Part shown: positions 40,969 to 50,660 of the stretch, in pieces
Numbering within the stretch: position 1 is the first letter of the stretch
Layout: every line of letters begins with the position of its first letter
From: Harringtonia aguacate
Taxonomy: Eukaryota > Ascomycota > Sordariomycetes > Ophiostomatales > Ophiostomataceae
Length of the DNA stretch: 64,000 nucleotides
Assembly (NCBI GenBank): GCA_014183095.1
Contig: JACCPH010000006.1
Span: 1 to 64,000 of the forward strand
Reading direction: 5' to 3'
The notes under the pieces: model-generated
What the model was told of the DNA's origin: nothing
The model's database searches: none
Seen by the model: only the letters and a program-made list of their open reading frames with translations
Position numbers and translations under genes: made by a program

Positions 40969-41071
40969 CAGTCTGATGCAAAATCCGATGCAGTCCGATG
41001 CAGTCCGCTGCAGTCGATGCAGTCCGTTGCAGTCCGATCCATGAAGACAAATGAAATGCAGTCCGATGTAG
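40969..41071 (+). repeat. Minisatellite of about 10 bp (CAGTCCGATG-type units)
   Basis: Degenerate tandem units of CAGTC(C)GATG/CTG/TTG run over 40969-41040, with another unit at 41058-41071. They lie just beyond the 3' end of the fucosyltransferase-like gene. Confidence 0.8.
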
Positions 41072-41141
41072 TTTTGACTGCCGTTGTGATGTTTAGCCAC
41101 CGTTTTCCCAGTTTTCTAGTTTCCCATCCACCCCACCCACT

Positions 41142-42638
41142 CTACAGACAGCACGCGTATTCGGTGGCGTCCACGTCATTGAAGAGGTGGGTGTGGGCAC
41201 CCTCATCCATGTTGTCAAAGGAGCTGCCGCGGTAGCGGCCGGTGACGTCGCGCATGTTGCCAATGGTGGAGGAGAAGGCGCTGCCCTGCAGGCCGATGAA
41301 GAAGCGGCTGCGCATCATGATGCCCATGTCCACGGCGCCTTGAAAGTCAAAGGGGAGGTCGTTGATGGCCGAGGTGAGCGTGGACTGGTCGTCCAGCGCG
41401 ACGCCGGCAGCGTCGGCATTGGGCCGGCCGGCACCGGCGTCGGCGGCGGCGGCGAGCCGCCACTTGTGGGTGACGTTCCAGCCACGCGCCGCGCCGGCGG
41501 CGGCAAAGCGCTCGACCTGGGCGGCGTCGCCGCAGGCGAGGTAGACGGGCGGCTTGGGCTGGGGGGGATCGTCGCGGGCGCCCCCGTACATGTTCCAGGC
41601 GCGGTCGAGGGCGTCGAGGTCGACAGCCAGCTGGTGCTCGGCCGAGCTCCAGATGCTGTCGTTCTCGGCGCGGAAGTGCACGCCGTAGTACATCGAGTTG
41701 GGCGGCAGCTGCTGCAGCAGGCGGTCGATGATGCGGCGCACGCCCGTCCGGAAGCGCACCAGGTGGGCCAGGTCGTTCCACAGCCGCAGCTCCCGGCCGG
41801 TCGGGTCGTCGGTGATGCGGAACACCATGAACTCGGAGTCGGTGTCGACCACGGTGATGCCGTCTTTGGGCGGCCGCTTCGCCGGCGGCGACAGCTTCGC
41901 TGCCGCCCTGGCCTCTGCTCGCCGTGTCTGCAGCATCTCGCGGAAAAAGGGCGCAAACGGCCGTCCCACCCAGAAGAAGCTGTGCAGCTTGACGTAGCCC
42001 GGCGCGTCGGTGCACATGATGGAGAAGCGGTCGTTGACGACCACGTCGTGGACCAGCTCGTCCGGGTGCCGGATCTTCATGCGCGGGCAGGTGCGGCTGA
42101 GCTGGCGCCGCAGGTGGTCGAGGTCGAACCACTTGTCGTAGGCCATGTAGGCGTCCTGGTTGAGAAAGTTGAACTCTTCCAGGTTGTTCGAGTCGCGTAG
42201 CGGCATCTTGGGCAGCAGCAGGTGCGACCCCGTTTCGACGGCCATCTTGAGGCACACCTTGATCTGGCTGACCACCGAAGTGATGCCGGCGTCCATGCCG
42301 ATGCAGTTGAGGTAGGGCGCGTCGTCGGCCCAGTCCGCCGCCGCACACGCCTGCCGCAGCGCCGGGTAGTTGTACAGCGGTGCCGGGTCTTCTGCCGAGA
42401 AGACCTGCTCAAAGTACGTCTCGATGTGGATGCGGCGGCTGTCGTCGATGTAGGGTGGCCGCGGGGGGGAGGGTTTGTTCAGGTCGGTGCTGCTTCCGCT
42501 GCTTCCGAGCGAGCCGGAAAACGACGTCTTAGCCGTCTTCCAGGCCTCGGCCGAGTAGTCGGGCACGACGGGCACGTGCCATAGAACGAGAAAGGCGAGC
42601 ACGATGGCTGCCGCCAGGGCAATTCGTCGATTCATCAT
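41142..42638 (-). CDS. GDP-fucose protein O-fucosyltransferase-like, type II membrane protein
   Basis: A 498-residue Golgi/ER-type glycosyltransferase candidate. The start at 42638 (MMNRRIALAAAIVLAFLVLWHV) gives a signal anchor near residues 7-22; frames further upstream start in a pyrimidine-rich leader. Family marks: APYLNCIGMDAGITSVVSQIKVCLKMAVETGSHLLLPKMPLRDS (N-terminal GT domain), MYYGVHFRAENDSIW with the H-x-R donor-binding motif, and MMRSRFFIGLQGSAFSSTIGNMR in the second domain. The end is DVDATEYACCL. The overall fold matches POFUT-like fungal proteins, but the acceptor and even the sugar are unknown. Confidence 0.82.
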   Translation of the reverse strand: MMNRRIALAAAIVLAFLVLWHVPVVPDYSAEAWKTAKTSFSGSLGSSGSSTDLNKPSPPRPPYIDDSRRIHIETYFEQVFSAEDPAPLYNYPALRQACAAADWADDAPYLNCIGMDAGITSVVSQIKVCLKMAVETGSHLLLPKMPLRDSNNLEEFNFLNQDAYMAYDKWFDLDHLRRQLSRTCPRMKIRHPDELVHDVVVNDRFSIMCTDAPGYVKLHSFFWVGRPFAPFFREMLQTRRAEARAAAKLSPPAKRPPKDGITVVDTDSEFMVFRITDDPTGRELRLWNDLAHLVRFRTGVRRIIDRLLQQLPPNSMYYGVHFRAENDSIWSSAEHQLAVDLDALDRAWNMYGGARDDPPQPKPPVYLACGDAAQVERFAAAGAARGWNVTHKWRLAAAADAGAGRPNADAAGVALDDQSTLTSAINDLPFDFQGAVDMGIMMRSRFFIGLQGSAFSSTIGNMRDVTGRYRGSSFDNMDEGAHTHLFNDVDATEYACCL

Positions 42639-43541
42639 GGTGGTGGCGGGTTCACCATTCTTGCACGGGGTGCTGAGAATGGGAGTGAGGTGGTGGTGAG
42701 CGAGTGTACTATGTAAGAGAGATCTTACGTTTCGGTCGGTCGGGTCGAGCTGTCGTCCGGGGCGGAACGGGGGGGAATAGCGTGGGGGGGGGGGCTTGTC
42801 GACCGTTGAAAGGAGTGTTGGATGGAACGAAAATAGAAAAAACAAATGGCGAGAAGCGAAAGTAGTGCAGGGGGGCAAAAGAAATGAAGACAGAGGGAAA
42901 GAATGACCAAGCGAATGGCAAACCGGCAAGCGCAGCCGACTAGTGTACAAATAGATGGGCAGAAACAGGAAAAGGGAAAAGGGGGGTAGCCAGTGCACGA
43001 TTCGTATGCGACTGGAACACGACTCGTATGCGACTGGTACACGACTGCTTTACGACTGGTACACGAGTCTTCGCACGGCGAATTGCCCCTGAAAAATCAC
43101 TCGTATGCATTCGTGTCGTCACATGTTGCGGTTACGGATGGTCTTGGCGTTCTGGGGTCAGGCCAACATTCGTGCCAGTGACGTTGGCGGCTGAACCGGG
43201 GAGAAAACAGCTACAAATAGCTCAGGTCCAGCAGCCCTAGCCCAGGAGCCAACCTTGTTATGTAAGCTGTGTATGTAATCGTACTAAGCCACGGCAAGCC
43301 GGCAGGCAAGCCACATTGAACTAATAATGCGAGCATCCCCACAGTTGACAATGCACGCCCTTTGATTTTCCAGTTTCTTCGCGCCAACACGCATGCACGC
43401 CGTATCTGTGACTCCTTCGCGGGCGTAGATAACGTAGGACCGTGACTCATTGAGTTGGTTTTAAAGAGGCCGACGCGACCTGGTCAACAGAAGTACCGCA
43501 ACAGTGTCAACGGCATTCATTCCTTCTTCTTGACTGTCAAA
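42639..43541. other. Intergenic between divergent genes, with a 22-bp minisatellite
   Basis: A 0.9-kb divergent promoter region. Between 42998 and 43072 there are about three to four units built on CGTATGCGACTGGTACACGA. The rest is a pyrimidine/purine-biased leader with no coding-like frame. Confidence 0.6.
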
Positions 43542-45008
43542 ATGGAACCCCTCCGCGACAGCAAAGACGACCTCCCCGCTGCCGGTGCTGCCGGTGTCGG
43601 AGACTGTGCCAGCACCGGCACCGGCACCGGCGCGGTCTCCAGCACCGACCTTGTGGCCTTTGGCAAGCCCATGCGCGCGCTCTTTAGCTTTGCGCCGGGC
43701 CACCACTCGCTGAACCACGGCTCGTACGGCACGTTCCCGGCGGAGGTGCAGCGGGTGCGCGAGCAGCGGCTGCACGACCACGAGGCGCGGCCGGACCTGT
43801 ACAAGCGGTTTGAGCAGCCGGCGCTGCACGAGCGGGCGCGGGCGGCGGTGGCGCCGCTGCTGGGCGCCGACGTGCACGTGGACGAGGTGGCGCTGGTGGC
43901 CAACGCGACGACGGGCGTCAACATTGTGCTGCACAACCTGGCGGCGCGCTGGTCGGCCGCCGCGGGCGACGCCGTGCTCTACTTTCGCACCATGTACGCG
44001 GCCTGCCACAAGACGCTGCAGGCGCTGGCCGAGACGGGGCGGCTGGTCACCGTCGAGGTGCCGGTCACGTATTACTGTCCGGCCGACAGCGACGACGCCG
44101 TCCTCGACAAGCTGCGGGCGGCCTACGCGGCGGCCGTGGCCAAGGGGCTGACGCCGCGGCTCGTCGTCTTTGACACGGTCGTCTCCATCCCCGGCGTGCG
44201 CATGCCCTGGGAGCGCCTCGCGGCCGTGTGCCGCGACGAGCTGCACGTGCAGTCGCTCATCGACGGCGCCCACGCGCTCGGCCAGCTCGACCTCACCAGC
44301 CTCGGCGGCACCGTGCGCCCCGACTTTTTCGTGTCGAATGCCCACAAGTGGCTCTTTGTCCCGCGCGGCTGCGCCGTGCTCTACGTGCCCTTTCGCAACC
44401 AGCCGCAGCTCTTTATGAGCCTGCCCGTGTCCCACGGCTTCGAGCCCGACCCGGCGCGGCGGCGCGTCGTCCAGACCGCCGACAAGACCCAGTCGTCGCC
44501 CCAAAACTACTTTACCCAGCTCTTCGCCGAGGTCGGCACCCTCGACTACACCCCCCACCTCTGCATCCCCGAGGCCATCGCCTTCCGCCAGCGCGTCTGC
44601 GGCGGCGAGCAGGCCATCCGCGACTACTGCTTCCGCCTCGCCGCCGACGCCGCCGACCTCGTCGCCGCCCGCCTCGGCACCGACGTCATCGACCACCCCG
44701 CCAGCCGCATCCGCCAGTGCTGCCTCGCCACCGTGCGCCTGCCGCTCACCACCGTCCCGGATGGCGACAATGTCGACCTGGCCACCGGCGCCATCCCCCT
44801 CTCCCGCGTCGCCGACGTCTGGCAGTGGATGCAGCGCTGCGCCGCCGACGAGTACGACACCTACTTCATGTTCCTCGTCTACGAAGGCCACTTCTGGGTC
44901 CGCCTCAGCGCTCAGATCTACCTCGACCTCGACGACTTTGCCTGGGCCGCCGACCGTCTGCTTGACCTTTGCAACCGCGTCAAGAAAGGCGAGTGGAAGA
45001 AGGAGTAG
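43542..45008 (+). CDS. Class V aminotransferase (isopenicillin N epimerase/LolT/Egt2-like)
   Basis: A 488-residue PLP enzyme on one exon from ATG 43542. Marks in order: FSFAPGHHSLNHGSYGTFP, the entry motif of this subfamily; VALVANATTGVNIVLHN in the cofactor-phosphate region; SLIDGAHALGQLDL with the Asp and His that contact PLP; and FVSNAHKWLFVPRGCAVL with the Schiff-base Lys. The C-terminal small domain ends DEYDTYFMFLVYEGHFWVRLSAQIYLDLDDF. Known members are cysteine-desulfurase-like C-S lyases (Egt2 in ergothioneine synthesis, LolT in lolines). The exact reaction cannot be chosen from sequence. The N-terminal Gly/Thr repeat (residues 22-32) is low complexity. Confidence 0.86.
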   Translation: MEPLRDSKDDLPAAGAAGVGDCASTGTGTGAVSSTDLVAFGKPMRALFSFAPGHHSLNHGSYGTFPAEVQRVREQRLHDHEARPDLYKRFEQPALHERARAAVAPLLGADVHVDEVALVANATTGVNIVLHNLAARWSAAAGDAVLYFRTMYAACHKTLQALAETGRLVTVEVPVTYYCPADSDDAVLDKLRAAYAAAVAKGLTPRLVVFDTVVSIPGVRMPWERLAAVCRDELHVQSLIDGAHALGQLDLTSLGGTVRPDFFVSNAHKWLFVPRGCAVLYVPFRNQPQLFMSLPVSHGFEPDPARRRVVQTADKTQSSPQNYFTQLFAEVGTLDYTPHLCIPEAIAFRQRVCGGEQAIRDYCFRLAADAADLVAARLGTDVIDHPASRIRQCCLATVRLPLTTVPDGDNVDLATGAIPLSRVADVWQWMQRCAADEYDTYFMFLVYEGHFWVRLSAQIYLDLDDFAWAADRLLDLCNRVKKGEWKKE

Positions 45009-45060
45009 AAAGTGGTCTGTAGAAAGTAGTCTGCCTAAAAGGAGATTCCAGTAGCGTGCA

Positions 45061-45105
45061 AGAAAGTAGTCCAAAAGTAGTCCAAAAGTAGTCCAAAAGT
45101 AGATT
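45061..45105 (+). repeat. 11-bp tandem repeat (AAAAGTAGTCC units)
   Basis: About four units in the short gap between the convergent class V aminotransferase and RdRP genes, in the 3' flank of both. Confidence 0.8.
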
Positions 45106-45203
45106 CAGAAAAGTCCTGTCTCAGTTGGCATATGCCAATGCCATTGTTCGGTTCAATCCATACCAAGTAAGAATCGCAAAACACAAAACCCCGGGAGCAC
45201 CCC

Positions 45204-48200
45204 TCATGTGTCGTCCTCGTAGCTGGAAAAGAATTCCTCGTCATCGCTCTCCATCGCCTCCTTCTGCAGCTTTGCCGCAATCTTCTTGACCACTTTGCTG
45301 TCAGGCCGGCACGCCGCATAGCTGGCCGCCGTCATCATCACCTTGGCCCCCTGCAGCCCACTAATGCTACCCCCACTACATCCGTCCAGGCTGTTTCCAC
45401 TGCGGCCCTTGCCGTCTGTCGTCAATGCCTTGATCACCGCCAGCTGTCGTCCAGCCATCTTCCACGCGAGGCCAGGGCTGCTTCGGTACCACATGCGGAA
45501 CGTCTGGCTAGCACGGATCAGCGCCCACTGGCTGTAGTCTGGATCCGCAAGGTAGTCCTGTCGCAGCAGCGCAAGCGCCGTGTCCGTGTCGCTGCGTGCT
45601 CGAGCATGGCGACTCTGGTTGCCACTGGGGCCGCCATCGGCCTCGGCCTCGGCCTCGGGCAGCCGGATGGGGATCTGTCTCCACTGCTCATACAGACGCA
45701 AAAGACGCTCTCGGTAGCCCAAGTCTTCCTCGCTTTTCTGGCTCGACCCGACTTGTTTCGTCGTCGCCTTCCATTTTTTCGTGCTGTTATCCCAGCTCTC
45801 CTTGACTTCCCTAATGTCCGCCTTCAGACCCTGCAAAATGTGGTGGCATGCTGCCGACGTCTTGGCCAAGGCCTCGAAATGTTTGGCTGGCTCAGCCAAG
45901 TCCGGGTCCCAGAACTCTGGACAGGCGCCGTCCTCTCTGCGCCCCGTCAGCCGGCTAGCATGCAGAGCTCTCAATTCACTCTTGATGACTGGCTGTGTCA
46001 CTGCAAACTTGAGGTAGTCGACAAGGTGAGTGATCGGCCTCCCCTTCCGACCCCAGCTGCTCCCCTTATAGGCCGGAGGGACTAAGTTCTCTGGGGGCGG
46101 CCGTCCCCTTTTTAGGCCCTCCAGCTGTTCGGTCCTCAGGCGCTTAAAGTCTTCCGACGTGAAGTCGTAGCCCTGCTTCGCTTGGTCCACAAGATCGCTT
46201 AGAAGAGTGCTGAGAATGGCCGCCGTTTTGTCACCGATCGTGCCGCGCTGGTAGCAAAGATGCTCCTTGTACACAGTCAGCTTCCCAAGGAGGTTTTCTC
46301 TCATGTTGAACTGGAAGCTGCTCTCGATCATGTCTTCGACAACGGTTTGGGGCATGGGCTGCGACAGAGGCACTGTCGGTGCCAATTCAGCCAGCGTCGT
46401 TTTGACCTTTCGCATATATCCCATCTTCCGGAGGTCGTACTCTTCCGGATCGGGCGCGTTGGCAAAGTTGTCGACGATCCGTGGATCCCAGCAAACCCAG
46501 GCCAAGTCGCCGTCGTAGTCACCGCCAGACAACTTAGTTGCGAGCGGAGAGGCGCCTTTTGACGAGAATATGATGACGTCCTTGAGCGCTCTCAGCTCCG
46601 GTCGGAATACCGCCTTCACCTTCTGCATGTCACTTGGGAAGTGAGCGGGCGTCCGTGCAACGAGAACCTCTCTTCCCACCAGGAGCGTGTCAGAGAAGGA
46701 GCCGTCGTCACCGTTGCTATCCGGTTCACAGTCTGCCTCAGTCTGGAACTTGGACGAAAAGCACACTTGAACTTCGCCCTCTTCCAGGACACCCAGAAAG
46801 TCCACCACCATGAGCAGATAGGCTGTCCGCCCAACTCGCACGTGCAGATTTTCCTTGAGCCGTTCGCACTTTTGCTTTTGCATATCATAGACCTTTTCCC
46901 ACATAAACTTTTGGTCCTGGGGGTTGAACCCGCTCTTTAGAAGAAGCTGCAGCATTTCTTCGTCTCGGTCTGGTATCCCACCGAGGAACGGCACCTCGAA
47001 GCGTTTGGATCGTTCGCTTTTGTAGCACGCATTTTCATGCACCCATGACAAAAGCAGGAGCGGGTGCTTCAATGCGGCCTTCTGTTGCTCCAACTCCCGA
47101 CTAAGACTGCCTTTCAAGATGTCACCGAGAACGCGATGCATGCGATCCTTGTCAAGCGCCCGGTCTTCGAGAATGAAGAGAAACTGTTTGTTCAGATCCG
47201 CCGAACGAGCCTCTGAAACATGCTTGCGCACTTCGAGCGTCCGGTGATTCACTTCACGCGAGTCGCACTTCCACTTGCGCTGTGCCGGATATGTCTCTAT
47301 CCAATCTTCGCAGCCAGGATCCTCCGTGTCAAGAATCCACATACCCTTGGCGCTTCCCAGACGTCCCTGGATAGCAGTGGGGAGGTCACTAAGCGCGAGC
47401 TCCGATCGCAGTTTGCGTGCAACACTCAAGGACATGCGCGCAACACCATCGTTCATCACCTCTCCTTGGCCTCCGCCCTTGGCCTCATCCTTGATCGAGG
47501 AACGGATATCCTCGCTTCTGATCCGCAATTGATGCGGCTCGAACACCACCGTCGGGTTTGTTCGACTAAGGCCTAGAGAATGTTAGAATGGGAGGCCGCT
47601 TTCAAAATGGACAACTTCGCATACCAAGTGCTATGCGAGAGAACAGCTTTAGGTATGGCTGACTGCGATTTTCTGGGAACTGGTTATACATCAAGAGCCA
47701 CTCCAGTACGTCGGTGACGGGGCACTCTGCCGTAGCAGGTATCCCTAGCCCAGTTTCAGAAAAGAGAGAGATTCTCTCCTGGACAATGTTTTCGCTCCTC
47801 TTCCCTGGAGTTTCGTCTTTGTTGGATGTTTTCTTCCTTTCGGCATTCTTGGTGAAGAAGGCTGCCCAGTGTCTGCCAACAAAGGCATGGCGCTGGCGTG
47901 TCAGCCACTTGTTCACTTGTCGGATGGCAACATCGTCATTGTAAAGAACGTGCGGCACCGCCCAATGGCTGGAGTGATGTGTGGGAAACACCACTTCAAG
48001 AAAACGGTCCGCTCCAAACTGCCGGGAAAGACGGTGCGACTTGTCGAGGGCAAGAGAGCGAAGGGTCACAAAGTAAAGCGGACCAGAAGAGTCCAAGTTG
48101 TAACTCAACGAAGCCATGTAAACAACAGTCTGCATGGAACTGCCATAGACCTTCTCTTCGCTCAACGCCGTAGTCCACGCAAGTTGGTCTGATCGCTCAG

Positions 48201-49584
48201 GGAGCATCTTTCCGGCAAAGCTTGGGTGTCGCGAGACAGACTTGCGAAACTCGTCTTGGTCTCGCCAGGCCGCCGAGTAGGACATGGAAATGCTGTTCAG
48301 GTCGACGTTGCACGCAACGGAAATCCGCGTCATCTCCCACACAATTGGAAAGGGTGCCTTGGCTAGCCAATTGGGAGTCGTCGCTGGCTCGTGTTAGTTG
48401 AAATGTGACACATTCACAAAGGGTATGAAATATCGTACGGAACACCGAAGTCAGGCGGTCTTGTAAGCCGGGAACTTCTGCAGGCAACGAGACATCCGGA
48501 GCGTCCGCAGCAGGATCAGAAAGGTGAAGGCTGGCCATTTCTGGGATACTGCACGGCGAGCTCGGCTCGTTTCGGTCCGAAGACGCTGGGTCGTCGTAAA
48601 GCTGAATGGTATTTTCAAAGGCCTCTAGGTCAGACTCTGACATGGGAAATGACTCTTGAGACAGTGAACGCCGCAGCGTTTGCGAGGGGGATTTGTCCTC
48701 AGCGCTGTCGGCCTTGTCGTCAAAGTCTGCCGTCGTCTGGGTCTCCTCAAAAGAGTCCATGGCTGAGAACATGGCCGAAGACACGGAGGAGCTGCTGGGG
48801 CTTCTCGTCAATTCGCGTGGCACCTCCTCTTTCCACTCTTGGACTTCGGGATTGGCAGCTGAGCGCAGGACAGAGGCTCCAAGTTGCGTGTGGACCGGCA
48901 CAGAATCAATATCAGCCGCAATGTCGGAGCCGCCGCCTGTGCCGCTCGACGAATCGTCGTGCTCATCGTCACTGCTATTTTGTACGATGTTCTGCAGCTT
49001 GAGGTATTAATGAGGACTGACATGACCTTTGGGGCTTCGAGTGACTAGCCACTCACAATTCGAAGGCCGCTGCCTTGGCTTTCTGGGACCACATCTGCAG
49101 CCATGCCTCCGCGCTTAGCATCCTTTTTTTGACATGCCGACGACTTGGAAGGATCGTCTTGCGTGACGTTCTTGTTGTAAAAAGTTTTTGCGTCATCAAG
49201 AACGTCGAGGAGGGTTTTCTGCAGCAAGACTTGGCGTGCGAGGCCAGTTGGCACGGGGTTGGACCGCAGGCTACGGTAGCCCCAGTCACTGGTCACATCC
49301 TGGACGGCATCGTCAAAGTCGTCAAGAACGGACTGCAGCTGTGTGGTTCCCTTGTAGTAGTGGAACCGCAAGAGGTTGACGATGCTGTTGTGTCGCTGGA
49401 AGTCGACATTGGTTCTCGCTCGCTGCTCTTTCTGGGCAGGCGACAGTGGCTCCTCGGAAAGAGGAATGCCCAGTTTGTACTTGCGATTCAGCCTCGCAGC
49501 CTGATCTCGGCCTGGATCGCTAGACTTGCTCTCCACGCCCCTCCTGTGGGGTGTGGCCGGAGACTCCGGGGTTCTGGGGGCCAT
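45204..49584 (-). CDS. Cellular RNA-dependent RNA polymerase (RNA silencing)
   Basis: Makes double-stranded RNA from aberrant or unpaired transcripts for Dicer-based silencing (QDE-1/SAD-1/RRP-3 class). Exons are 49584-49057, 48997-48439, 48383-47625 and 47572-45204, giving 1404 residues. The start is MAPRTPESPATPHRRG; frames upstream lack ATG. The N-terminal ~430 residues are Ser/Asp/Glu-rich and poorly conserved. The RdRP core runs from about residue 430 to 1150: WEMTRISVACNVDLNSIS, FGADRFLEVVFP, VFEPHQLRIR, RLGSAKGMWILDTED, and the catalytic metal-binding loop GGDYDGDLAWVCWD with DYDGD near residue 967. Post-catalytic helices and a Glu/Asp-rich end (MESDDEEFFSSYEDD) follow. All key Asp are present, so it should be active. 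Confidence 0.93.
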
Positions 49585-50660
49585 TGTATCCGGCAATGGC
49601 CGTTCGCCGTAGTGCGGGAGAGGGGGCAATTTCGGGAACACTAAGGAGAATGGCGTGGAGCGCACAGCAATTGCTCGCTCAGCGGGGTGAGCTGTCGGGG
49701 TCAAAAAAGACAAGGCTGAGGTTTGAAAAATCCAGCAGAGGCAGAGATTGAGTCAAGGTCAAAGATATGGCATAGCACATTCCAAGAAGCAGACAGTATT
49801 GGGAAGGAGCGAATGGCTCAATTGAACGAGTAGTGGGCTGTTGAAAGAGGGGTATGAACGATACTACAAATACGAAGCGACAACCGACGGATCTCGTAGA
49901 TATACCTCTTTTCTGAGCAGGCGCTGCTCCGCCCACTGCTCGTTCCCCCACACGGCGGAACGCCTAAGAACGCCTATCTCGGGCGTCTCCCGTGTTGGCT
50001 GAAACAAGTTTGTCCAAGAGGAACAAGGCGCGCAGTTGGCAAGCATGCTGATTCGCAGTCGTCCGATTCCAACCCCTGTTCACACGACCAATTTCGCAGT
50101 GCTGTGGCGTCGTTGCCGCCTCGCCAAGCTGCGACCAAGGGCCACGAGGCAGAATTGCGATAATTAAAGAAGCAGCTGTGGCTGGAAAGCAAGCCGTCCT
50201 GCAGGGTGCGGAACTCTAAATGCAGAAGGCTGTGCTTCTCGTCACTATCACAGCGGCTTAGCTTGGCGCTTTCCGCGGCGGGTCGTCTTTTATTACCGCT
50301 GACACCGTGCCAATTCAGACCGTGCAAATACAATGGCACGGTCTGTGAGTCTGATTACATAATATTTTACGCAGTTGAAATGCGGAGCAGCATTCAAATC
50401 CCCTCCTCGGATTTCTATCGGCATCGTGCGACCGAACCCCCTCCGCCAGCCTTTTCTGATGGTCCGATCCATCAACGCCATACGTGCGCCGAACTCTCTC
50501 CACTTTGTATAGCCGTATACCCTGTATGCGTATGCGATACACCTGCCTCGTTGATCTCGAGATTGTCGTGTTCTAGACGCAGCGGTCGTACCAGCTGCTG
50601 GCCGCGCCTGTCTGTCGCATTGCCGAACTCTCCGAGCCGCCTCGAAGGAACAGCACCGTC
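49585..50660. promoter_or_regulatory. Divergent promoter region of RdRP and the Zn2Cys6 factor
   Basis: About 1.1 kb between two divergent start codons. No coding-like frame or RNA gene recognised. Confidence 0.5.

Noticed and set aside
42640..42998. N-terminal extension of the fucosyltransferase-like frame giving extra hydrophobic sequence
   Set aside because: The segment is a pyrimidine-rich leader read in frame; the ATG at 42638 is followed directly by a proper signal anchor.
43461..45074. Minus-strand frame of 537 codons opposite the class V aminotransferase
   Set aside because: Shadow of a gene with unmistakable PLP-lysine and cofactor motifs on the plus strand.
49585..49713. Upstream extension of the RdRP frame by 43 codons
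   Set aside because: The extension begins at TTG with no ATG; the first ATG is at 49584.
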